The notes under the pieces are model-generated. The model saw only the letters and a program-made list of their open reading frames with translations, had not been told where the DNA came from and did not search any database. Shown here piece by piece: positions 1 through 5,114 of a stretch of DNA of 8,460 nt. Each line of letters begins with the position of its first letter. Positions within the stretch are counted from its first letter, which is position 1. A program made the translations under genes and the position numbers. The stretch is from Merdiplasma sp905207905. GTDB lineage: Bacteria; Bacillota; Clostridia; Lachnospirales; Lachnospiraceae. The DNA lies in NCBI GenBank assembly GCA_902475025.1, contig CABRXX010000091.1, positions 1-8,460 of the forward strand. Reading direction: 5' to 3'.

Positions 1-19
1 TTGTGGACGAATGCTTTTG

Positions 20-67
20 CTCCTTACACACTCAGTCTATTATATCATCGTTTTTTTTATTTGTCAT
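20..67 (-). promoter_or_regulatory. Promoter and ribosome binding site for a gene beyond the left edge
   Basis: On the minus strand an ATGACA -35 (62-67) and a perfect TATAAT -10 (39-44) are 17 bp apart, close to a consensus sigma-A promoter. An AAGGAG ribosome binding site lies just downstream (20-25). The last 19 bases contain no ATG, GTG or TTG; the only triplet at normal spacing is ATT at 10-12. The start codon therefore either lies outside the window or is non-standard. The -35 is about 40 bp downstream of the preceding stop codon, so the next gene has its own promoter. Confidence 0.6.
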
Positions 68-106
68 AACCTTCGGAAAAAATTCAGAATCCTTTAGTAT
101 TTTTTT

Positions 107-715
107 CTAATTCTCGTCGCCGGACACCCCCTGCTTTTCTTTTCTCCAAAGAACTTCTTTTTGGCCAATTCCCGCCTGGAATTTCAAAAAAAGCTGACGG
201 CCCCGCTCCGGCTCCGGACTAAAACAGTTCAAAACACTATTTTCCTCCAGACACTGCCACTGGTAGGCTCCCCGATAGGTCTGGTAACTGCTCCACCAGT
301 AGTCCCTGACGCTGCTCACATACCGCTCCTTTACCGGAAGAGCGTGGATCTGCCTTACCAGTTCAAGAAAAGAATCTTCACACTCCACAGGAATGCTGTG
401 TTTTTCCCTGCAAACTTCCATGAACTCCTGGGCTTCTTTTCCAAATTCACCGCATCGCTTCGTTGTCTTTGCGTTCACTAATTCTGATAAAAGTTCTAAA
501 AAAAAAGTCCCGTTTTCTTTTCTGATACCCGCCAGGAAATGTATCTCATCATCTAAGAGTACAAAAGCAAACACAGAAATGGGCCATTCTCTCTGCGCCT
601 GCACAAGGCGTCTTAAAAAGCAGTACTTTTCTGTTTCTTCTGCCAAAATCTTCTGGCAGAACTTCATATAAATATAATGTACATGGATATCTGTAAATAA
701 TTTCTCCCGGGACAT
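107..715 (-). CDS. Degenerate Y1/REP-associated transposase-like protein (HUH catalytic residues lost)
   Basis: The 202-residue protein keeps the outline of the Y1_Tnp/TnpA_REP (RayT) fold: an N-terminal strand around HVHYIYMKF (11-19), a central VFAFVLLDDEIHFL (48-61) at the place of the usual YVLMPNHVHLL, and a C-terminal LPVKERYVSSVRDYWWSSY (126-144) resembling the NPVRAG...YPWSSY tail. In active members the HUH motif binds the metal and a later Tyr cuts single-stranded DNA. Here the first His is replaced by Glu (EIH, 57-59), and the region after it (LVNAKTTKRCGEF, 79-91) has no catalytic Tyr. Cutting activity is therefore unlikely, and a retained DNA- or hairpin-binding role is an inference. 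No terminal repeats flank it. The start is set by an AGGAGGTG ribosome binding site (720-727). It has its own promoter with two operator-like sites. Family assignment is from motif recognition only. Confidence 0.65.
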   Translation of the reverse strand: MSREKLFTDIHVHYIYMKFCQKILAEETEKYCFLRRLVQAQREWPISVFAFVLLDDEIHFLAGIRKENGTFFLELLSELVNAKTTKRCGEFGKEAQEFMEVCREKHSIPVECEDSFLELVRQIHALPVKERYVSSVRDYWWSSYQTYRGAYQWQCLEENSVLNCFSPEPERGRQLFLKFQAGIGQKEVLWRKEKQGVSGDEN

Positions 716-804
716 AAGACACCTCCTGTGTTTTTCTTCACTCTTTTGTCTTCTGCCCCTATCATATCACCGCAAAATGCCTTATTCAACATGTTTTTAC
801 TTTA

Positions 805-818
805 TGCAACAACTTGTT
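805..818 (+). promoter_or_regulatory. Operator-like motif, copy 1
   Basis: TGCAACAACTTGTT contains the palindrome AACAA-C-TTGTT (808-818). It sits just downstream of the predicted transcription start of the transposase-like gene. A 13/14 identical copy lies in inverted orientation at 859-872, with palindrome centres 51 bp apart, about five helical turns. Operator function is inferred from symmetry and position. Confidence 0.5.
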
Positions 819-832
819 TCGTTTTTGCGAAA

Positions 833-860
833 ATTATACCGATAATAAATCTCATATCAA
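833..860 (-). promoter_or_regulatory. Promoter of the transposase-like gene
   Basis: The minus strand reads TTGATA (855-860), a 16-bp spacer, then a perfect TATAAT (833-838). The predicted start near 826 gives a leader of about 110 nt before the ATG at 715. The -35 overlaps one of two inverted operator-like motifs and the other lies about 10 bp downstream of the start site, which suggests repression. Confidence 0.6.
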
Positions 861-872
861 CAAATTGTTGCA
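859..872 (-). promoter_or_regulatory. Operator-like motif, copy 2
   Basis: Read on the minus strand this is TGCAACAATTTGTT, and it forms the perfect palindrome CAACAA-A-TTGTTG on the plus strand (858-870). It overlaps the TTGATA -35 of the promoter at 833-860, so a bound protein would block RNA polymerase. Its partner is the inverted copy at 805-818. Confidence 0.5.
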
Positions 873-910
873 TTCTTTTTCTTCCATATCCGTCTGCATA
901 TTCTGAAAAA

Positions 911-942
911 TTATTACGGCTGTACAAGTGTCTGTCACAGCC
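911..942 (-). terminator. Possible second terminator-like hairpin behind the GTPase operon
   Basis: On the minus strand GGCTGT (937-942) pairs with ACAGCC (918-923), followed by GTAATAATTTTTC. The stem is only 6 bp with a 13-nt loop, so it is weak, but it lies directly beyond the main terminator and could act as a backup. Confidence 0.3.
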
Positions 943-958
943 TTATGCTGCAGGCAGT

Positions 959-1016
959 AAAAAGGGAGCTTCCGCAAAACAGAGCCGAGCTGTCTGCTTT
1001 CCTTTGCGGTGCTCCC
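959..1016 (-). terminator. Long-hairpin intrinsic terminator of the GTPase operon
   Basis: Just 5 nt past the stop codon at 1022, the minus strand reads GGGAGC-A-CCGCAAA, a 24-nt inner segment, then TTTGCGG-AA-GCTCCC followed by TTTTT (959-963). The outer (964-969/1011-1016) and inner arms give 13 base pairs with a small internal loop. The inner segment can fold further (CAG/CTG). It is longer than a usual terminator, but the T tract and position fit termination of the minus-strand operon. Confidence 0.75.
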
Positions 1017-1021
1017 TAAAT

Positions 1022-1966
1022 TCAGTTAAAATATACCAGATCCTCTTTCGGTTCTTCTGTGGATTTTAAATGCTTGGCATAAAGTACTGGTCCCTCTCCC
1101 CGATATTCGGGAGCGTATTCATAGCGCACTTCCGCCGTCACTTCCAGCCACTGCTTCTGCTTTAATTTCTCTGTAAATTTCGATTTACAGATATATCCGA
1201 TAAAACGGATATCATCTGCACAGCAGGTCATCGCATTTCTTCCTGGAATAAAGCAATTTTCTGAGAATTTTTTAGGTTTCATCACCTTGCCCTTAAATCG
1301 CACCGTCTTCCCTGCATAGCGCTCCGGAGTATCCGTCATATCCAGATACCAAAGTCCATAATCCACATCATCAATTTCAATAATATCTGCATTCAGGTCA
1401 TAGGGAGGCTGTTCCTTTCCAAGCTCCAGAGGATTGCCCTCCTCATCCTCAAAGGACAGCATTGCCTGCTGGTTGACGGCCTTCACACTGCGGCGATACA
1501 TCTGCAAATCCATATCCAGAGTGCAGCGATTAAAAATCACCATCTCCGTGTAAGAAAAAATATTGCTGAGGATGCTGCGCATATTATTCAAATACACGCC
1601 AAAAGTGCTGGCATCCACCAGAGTAATGGTCTGATAAATTTCCCATCTCTTTGGAAGGCTGCCTTCCACAAATTTTTTTACATCCCACATCCCATTAAAT
1701 TCCATAAAAATCCGATGGGGCTTATAGAATTTCTGACACTGCTCCAAAAACTCCAGCGTCAAATCCTCCTCATTTTCCACAGTCACAATTTCTATATTAT
1801 GACGGGCATACTCTTTCTCATCATACTCAATCTCCCCCTCCTCACAGAGTATCAGAAGCGTCTTCTCGCCGTCTGCAAAATCCGGAGAAGCTAACACCCC
1901 CTGAAGAAAGGTGGTCTTTCCACTTTCCAGAAAACCTGTGATCAAATATACCGGTACTTCCAACAT
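1022..1966 (-). CDS. COG0523/CobW-type GTPase fused to a DUF1980 (TIGR03943-like) C-terminal domain
   Basis: The 314-residue protein begins directly with a P-loop domain: Walker A GFLESGKT at 11-18, a FMEFNG segment (87-92) at the Walker B/switch position, TLVDAS (115-120), and FNRCTLD (145-151) where NKxD is usual. It lacks the CXCC metal motif typical of COG0523 metallochaperones. Residues about 215-305 (YAGKTVRFKGKV, then PGRNAMTCCADD at 241-252 and FIGYIC) match the C-terminal OB-like region of DUF1980/TIGR03943 proteins as I remember it. Those proteins usually pair with a DUF318-type permease in metal-related loci; no permease is present here. It lies 24 bp after the upstream GTPase gene and has an AAAGGAGG ribosome binding site (1974-1981), so the two are cotranscribed. 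A role in zinc or other metal homeostasis is inferred. Confidence 0.75.
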   Translation of the reverse strand: MLEVPVYLITGFLESGKTTFLQGVLASPDFADGEKTLLILCEEGEIEYDEKEYARHNIEIVTVENEEDLTLEFLEQCQKFYKPHRIFMEFNGMWDVKKFVEGSLPKRWEIYQTITLVDASTFGVYLNNMRSILSNIFSYTEMVIFNRCTLDMDLQMYRRSVKAVNQQAMLSFEDEEGNPLELGKEQPPYDLNADIIEIDDVDYGLWYLDMTDTPERYAGKTVRFKGKVMKPKKFSENCFIPGRNAMTCCADDIRFIGYICKSKFTEKLKQKQWLEVTAEVRYEYAPEYRGEGPVLYAKHLKSTEEPKEDLVYFN

Positions 1967-1990
1967 ACTCTCCCCTCCTTTCGGCAGCTC

Positions 1991-3136
1991 TTACGCAAGC
2001 CCGAACAATTGCTCCAGCTTCTTCTCCTGCAGTTTGGAGCCGATGACGCAGAGTCTTCCAGTATAATCCGGCTGCCCTTCCCGCAGCTCATACTCCCCGG
2101 GAACCAGATCAAAATAGATCCAGCCGCATTCCCCATTCGGCACCATTCCCTTGGCCCGAAGGATCACTCCGTACTCCTCTCCTTCTGAAAGCTTGCGAAG
2201 AATTTCTTCCATCTGCTCCTTTGTAAACTGCTTTGCAGTCTCCCGCCCCCAGCTTGTAAATACCTCATCTGCATGATGATGGTGATGATGCTCTCCGCAG
2301 CCGCAATCGTGATCATGATGGTGCTCATGATCATGCTCTCCGCAGCCGCAATCGTGATCGTGATGGTGCTCATGATCATGCTCTCCGCAGCCGCAATCGT
2401 GATCGTGATGATGCTCATGGTCATGGTGGTCATGCTCTCCGTAGCCGCAATCGTGGTCGTGGTGATGCTCATGATGATGGCCGCATACCGGACACGCCTC
2501 TTCCTCCTCCATCTGATGAAGCAGCTCATCTGCCAGTGACACAGACTTTTCCATAGCTCCCAAAATCTGCTCCCCGGAAAGCTGATCCCAGGGGGTTGTA
2601 ATAATCACAGCTTCCGGATTCTTTTCCCGGATCAGAGACAGGGCTGCATCCAGCTTCTCCTGACTTACCTTCTGCGTTCTGCTTAAAATAATGGTTCCGG
2701 CGCTTTCGATCTGATTATTGTAAAATTCTCCAAAGTTCTTCATATACATCTTTACCTTGGATACATCTGCAACTGTCACTAAACTGTTCACTTTGATATC
2801 ACAATCTTTTTCCACATTTTCTACTGCCCTTCGCACATCGGAGAGTTTTCCAACCCCAGACGGCTCAATCACAATTCTGGAAGGTGCAAACCGCTCCATC
2901 ACTTCCTGGAGGGCTTTTCCAAAGTCACCTACCAGGGAGCAGCAGATACAACCGGAATTCATCTCTGTAATATTCACTCCTGCGTCCTTTAAAAAACCTC
3001 CGTCAATGCCGATTTCGCCAAACTCATTCTCAATCAGAACGATCTGCTGACCCGCAAAGGCTTCTTTTATCAGCTTTTTTATCAGCGTGGTTTTTCCTGC
3101 CCCTAAAAAGCCTGAAATAATGTCAATTTTAGTCAT
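1991..3136 (-). CDS. CobW/COG0523 family metal-handling GTPase with expanded His/Cys-rich repeat region
   Basis: This 381-residue protein has Walker A GFLGAGKT (9-16), the CXCC metal motif within GCICC (62-66), a Walker B/switch IVIEPSG (88-94), TVADVS (121-126), and LSRTQ (151-155) where NKxD is expected. A metal-binding segment follows: CPVCGH at 215-220, then about 33 His among residues 220-288 in DCGCGEHDHEHHHDH repeats, and a CobW C-terminal domain at about 300-381. Family members move metals such as Zn, Co or Ni to client proteins, driven by GTP; the His/Cys segment probably stores or delivers metal. The chosen ATG (3136) starts the conserved MTKIDIISGF and has a weak AAGGG site. An in-frame ATG at 3199 has a much better GGAGG site and would add 21 residues; the frame stays open to 3328. 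It is first in an operon with the DUF1980-fused GTPase. Confidence 0.85.
   Translation of the reverse strand: MTKIDIISGFLGAGKTTLIKKLIKEAFAGQQIVLIENEFGEIGIDGGFLKDAGVNITEMNSGCICCSLVGDFGKALQEVMERFAPSRIVIEPSGVGKLSDVRRAVENVEKDCDIKVNSLVTVADVSKVKMYMKNFGEFYNNQIESAGTIILSRTQKVSQEKLDAALSLIREKNPEAVIITTPWDQLSGEQILGAMEKSVSLADELLHQMEEEEACPVCGHHHEHHHDHDCGYGEHDHHDHEHHHDHDCGCGEHDHEHHHDHDCGCGEHDHEHHHDHDCGCGEHHHHHHADEVFTSWGRETAKQFTKEQMEEILRKLSEGEEYGVILRAKGMVPNGECGWIYFDLVPGEYELREGQPDYTGRLCVIGSKLQEKKLEQLFGLA
2291..2479 (-). repeat. In-frame 45-bp tandem repeat (four units) encoding the His/Cys stretch
   Basis: Units begin at 2291, 2336, 2381 and 2435, each opening with CTCTCCG(C/T)AGCCGCAATCGT on the plus strand. 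Three are 45 bp; the third is 54 bp because of a 9-bp insertion that adds a His-Asp-His-type triplet. Each encodes a variant of DCGCGEHDHEHHHDH; the 5'-most coding unit has CGYG instead of CGCG. The near-identity of the units points to recent slippage or recombination, and copy number is likely to vary between strains. Confidence 0.9.
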
Positions 3137-3254
3137 ATAAACCCTTCTTTCTTCTAATAACCCGTAACTGTTCCATGTCAGCCTGCAAATGCATTCCATT
3201 TTCCCTCCAAAAAAGAGTTCTGCAAAAGATCTCCGGCAGTACCCTTTCGGATGA

Positions 3255-3290
3255 TTTTTCTTCGAAAACTGACACGTTTTCTGCGAAAAA
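3255..3290. promoter_or_regulatory. 36-bp palindrome upstream of the GTPase operon
   Basis: The core GAAAAC-TGACAC-GTTTTC (3264-3281) is flanked by TTTTTC (3255-3260) and GAAAAA (3285-3290), so 12 of 15 arm positions pair. It sits between the candidate promoter at 3392-3419 and the coding start, inside the would-be leader. It does not match the Firmicute Zur or Fur boxes I know. It could be a leader hairpin or a repressor site. Confidence 0.4.
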
Positions 3291-3391
3291 GATGCCGAAA
3301 ATCCACCGGGATTCGTATTTTGCAACATCCTCGCCCCCTGGATCTGGTCACATTTGCATCATGATGCCACTGCGTTCCTGCACAGAGTACC

Positions 3392-3419
3392 ATCCTATTT
3401 GATAGAAATTTCCTGTCAA
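3392..3419 (-). promoter_or_regulatory. Candidate promoter of the GTPase operon
   Basis: A perfect minus-strand TTGACA (3414-3419) is followed after 16 bp by TAGGAT (3392-3397). Transcription would begin near 3385, giving a ~250-nt leader ahead of the ATG at 3136. The promoter overlaps the 27-bp palindrome 3396-3422, so it may be controlled by whatever binds there. The -10 is only 4/6, so confidence is moderate. Confidence 0.4.
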
Positions 3420-3421
3420 AT

Positions 3422-3444
3422 AAAAAAAGTCTGCTCGCAGACTT
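3422..3444 (-). terminator. Strong intrinsic terminator after the 24-codon ORF
   Basis: On the minus strand AAGTCTG-CGAG-CAGACTT is a perfect 7-bp stem with a 4-nt loop, and its 3' arm runs into a TTTTTTT tract (3422-3428). It starts two bases past the small ORF's stop codon. The T tract ends only a few bases before the TTGACA of the GTPase promoter, which would insulate that operon from upstream transcription. Confidence 0.8.
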
Positions 3445-3446
3445 CT

Positions 3447-3521
3447 TCACCTGCGGCGGGTCGCTTCAGCGACATCTTCCCTGCCCGTCCCAGTGCGATC
3501 CTGCCAAGCATTTTGTTTCAT
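3447..3521 (-). CDS. 24-residue small ORF of a repeated cassette
   Basis: The predicted peptide reads MKQNAWQDRTGTG followed by REDVAEATRRR and ends in TGA (3447-3449). It is strongly basic at the C-terminus and has no membrane segment. The ATG lies in the stem of the palindrome at 3516-3542; the only Shine-Dalgarno-like sequence, AGGA, is about 11 nt upstream and also lies in that stem. A strong terminator follows at once. I recall near-identical short hypothetical ORFs in several Lachnospiraceae genomes, but this is memory, not a search. It may be a translated microprotein, or the sequence may be conserved for its RNA or DNA structure and only look coding. No function is assigned. Confidence 0.4.
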   Translation of the reverse strand: MKQNAWQDRTGTGREDVAEATRRR

Positions 3522-3543
3522 AGAAAGGAATTTCCTATGAAAT

Positions 3544-3578
3544 AGAAAATGGAGCTGTCCCATGTTCCTGACAACTCC
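3544..3578 (-). terminator. Intrinsic terminator of the amino acid ABC operon
   Basis: On the minus strand GGAGTTGTC (3570-3578) pairs with GACAGCTCC (3551-3559) in a 9-bp stem with one G-T pair and a 10-nt loop. ATTTTCT follows. It lies about 50 bp past the ATPase stop codon and fits termination of the minus-strand operon. Confidence 0.7.
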
Positions 3579-3581
3579 ACC

Positions 3582-3611
3582 ATTATAATACAGATTTTCC
3601 GATTATTCCAG
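3582..3611 (-). promoter_or_regulatory. Weak candidate promoter ahead of the small-ORF cassette
   Basis: A perfect TATAAT (3582-3587, minus) has CTGGAA (3606-3611) 18 bp upstream as a poor -35. Transcription would start within the terminator stem at 3570-3578 and could feed the small ORF if readthrough occurs, or yield a short hairpin RNA. The -10 is convincing; the rest is not. Confidence 0.3.
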
Positions 3612-3627
3612 TACCTAATTCCCTGCA

Positions 3628-4386
3628 TTATCTCTGAAATTTTCCTAAAAACTCCTTCATTCTTGCATTTTCTGCCTGAAATACCTGTTTGGGAGTACCG
3701 CTTAACGCCACCACGCCCTTGTCCATAAAAATCACCTTATGGGAAATCTCTCTGGCAAACGCCATCTCATGAGTAACAATTACCATGGCAATGTGCAAAT
3801 CTGCCAGGGATTTGATCACTTTCAGCACCTCCCCGGTCAGCTCCGGATCCAATGCAGAGGTCGGTTCATCAAAAAAGAGGATCTTTGGCTTCAAGGCCAG
3901 CGCCCTGGCAATGGCTACTCTCTGGCACTGTCCGCCGGAAAGCTGACAAGGATATGCATCCGCCTTATCGGAAAGTCCCATCTTCTCCAACAGAGCCATG
4001 GCTTCCTGATAAACCTCCTGCTTATTCCGTTTCTGATTATGAATGGGGGCATCTGTAATATTTTTCAGTACAGAATAGTGAGGGAAAAGATTAAAATTCT
4101 GAAATACCAAGCCAAAACAGGAGTGAAGCTTTTTGGCTTTTTCCCCTTTTAAATACATTGCCTGTCCTTCCGGCCCCATCCAGGCTGCCGGCTCTCCCAT
4201 ATAAAAAATCTCTCCGCTGTCAATGGTCTCTAACATGGCGGCACACCGAAGCAGGGTAGATTTTCCGGAACCGGATGGCCCAATAATGGAAAGGATCTCC
4301 CCCTCCTCCACTGAAAGGGAGATATCCTTTATTACCTCCAAATTATCAAAATTCTTCTTTATATGGTTCATTTCCAACAGCTTCAT
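3628..4386 (-). CDS. Polar amino acid ABC transporter ATP-binding protein (GlnQ-type)
   Basis: This cytoplasmic ATPase powers amino acid import through the adjacent permease. It has 252 residues, normal for the family, with a full set of motifs: Walker A GPSGSGKS (36-43), Q-loop Q96 in FQNFNLFPH, signature LSGGQ (149-153), Walker B ILFFDE (169-174) with catalytic Glu174, D-loop SALD (177-180) and switch His206 (VTHEMAF). The stretch between the GEI at 58-60 and the Q-loop is about a dozen residues longer than in classical GlnQ (PAAWMGPEGQAMYLKGEKAK, 66-85). The gene is last of three, starting 12 bp after the permease stop codon with an AGAGG site. The substrate cannot be read from the ATPase. 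Confidence 0.93.
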   Translation of the reverse strand: MKLLEMNHIKKNFDNLEVIKDISLSVEEGEILSIIGPSGSGKSTLLRCAAMLETIDSGEIFYMGEPAAWMGPEGQAMYLKGEKAKKLHSCFGLVFQNFNLFPHYSVLKNITDAPIHNQKRNKQEVYQEAMALLEKMGLSDKADAYPCQLSGGQCQRVAIARALALKPKILFFDEPTSALDPELTGEVLKVIKSLADLHIAMVIVTHEMAFAREISHKVIFMDKGVVALSGTPKQVFQAENARMKEFLGKFQR

Positions 4387-4398
4387 TACCCATACCTC

Positions 4399-5049
4399 TT
4401 ATTCATAGTAGGAGAGCTTTTTCTCTGTTCTCTCCATGATCATTGCCACTACCAGATTAAATACATAGTAAAACAGCGCTGCCGCCACATAAGGAAGCAT
4501 GTTGGTCTCCTTGGCTGCCCATGCCTTGGCAGCAGTAAACATTTCCATATATCCAATGGCAAATGCCAGGGAGGTATCTTTCACCAGAGTCACAATTTCA
4601 TTTGTGATAGAGGGCAGCACCCGTTTCACCACCTGGGGAAGAATGATCTTAAAAAAGGTCTGCATTTTGGAATAGCCCAGCAATTTTGCCGCCTCATACT
4701 GTCCCCGGGCCATAGACTCAATGCCTCCCCGATAGATCTCTGCAAAGTAAGCGGCATAGTTTACTACAAATCCGATGATCACCGCATAGAACCGATAGTC
4801 ATTGCTGATGCGAACCCGAAAAATATAATAAGGGCCGAAATATACCACCATCAGCTGCAGCATCAGGGGGGTTCCCCGCATAATAGAAATGTAAATCTTG
4901 GTAAGCGTCCGGATCAGCCCATTCTTAGACATTCTTCCAAAGGCTACGATCATACCCAAAGGCAGAGAAAAAAGCAGCGTCAGGCAGAAAATCTTCATGC
5001 TGGCCATCATACCTTTCGTAAGCTCCAGAATCATTGCCTCAATATTCAT
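4399..5049 (-). CDS. Polar amino acid ABC transporter permease (HisM/GlnP type)
   Basis: A 216-residue inner-membrane subunit, typical size for this family. Hydrophobic segments lie near residues 17-38, 56-74, 86-104, 155-170 and 186-206, giving about five transmembrane helices. RGTPLMLQL (58-66) is the hallmark of the polar amino acid permease family. The cytoplasmic EAA loop YEAAKLLGY...ILPQ (118-139) docks onto the ATPase. Only one permease gene is present, so it probably acts as a homodimer. It is preceded by a GGAGG site (5056-5060) and lies 65 bp after the binding protein gene, leaving room for a small hairpin that may favour higher expression of the first gene. Confidence 0.93.
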   Translation of the reverse strand: MNIEAMILELTKGMMASMKIFCLTLLFSLPLGMIVAFGRMSKNGLIRTLTKIYISIMRGTPLMLQLMVVYFGPYYIFRVRISNDYRFYAVIIGFVVNYAAYFAEIYRGGIESMARGQYEAAKLLGYSKMQTFFKIILPQVVKRVLPSITNEIVTLVKDTSLAFAIGYMEMFTAAKAWAAKETNMLPYVAAALFYYVFNLVVAMIMERTEKKLSYYE

Positions 5050-5114
5050 GGTGTTCCTCCCGTTTTTTTCTGCAGCTTCTCAGCGGCTGACTTTTACTCG
5101 TAAACTTCACGTTC

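Larger units (their letters stand above)
3396..3544. repeat. Repeat-like cassette bounded by two related palindromes
   Basis: The left end is the palindrome TATTTGATAG...CTGTCAAATA (3396-3422; 10-bp stem with one G-T pair). The right end is TTTCATAGAAA-GGAA-TTTCCTATGAAA (3516-3542). Read in the same direction the ends share AG(A/G)AATTTCCT(G/A)T(C/G)AAATA, 16 of 19 positions. Between them are a 24-codon ORF and a strong terminator. The organisation suggests a small dispersed element, but only one copy is in this window, so repetition cannot be shown here. Confidence 0.45.

Noticed and set aside
107..715. Intact IS200/IS605-type insertion sequence
   Set aside because: The catalytic residues are missing, the similarity is to the REP-associated branch, and no element-end hairpins or accessory TnpB gene flank it.
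728..1069. A 113-codon plus-strand frame in the gap between the transposase-like gene and the GTPase operon
   Set aside because: It runs through the promoter, operators and the long terminator hairpin, has no ribosome binding site, and the translation is low in complexity. The gap is explained by regulatory elements.
2291..2479. Evenly spaced repeats resembling a CRISPR array
   Set aside because: There are no unique spacers; the units are contiguous, in frame and encode a His/Cys repeat.
2164..2539. Long overlapping open frames on both strands across the His-rich region (Met/Ile/Ala-rich translations)
   Set aside because: They are by-products of the 45-bp repeat, which has no stop in several frames. 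The frame giving the CobW domains on both sides is the real one.
3137..3420. Zur or Fur box controlling the metal GTPase operon
   Set aside because: I looked for the long A/T palindromes typical of these boxes in Firmicutes and found no convincing match, only unrelated palindromes.
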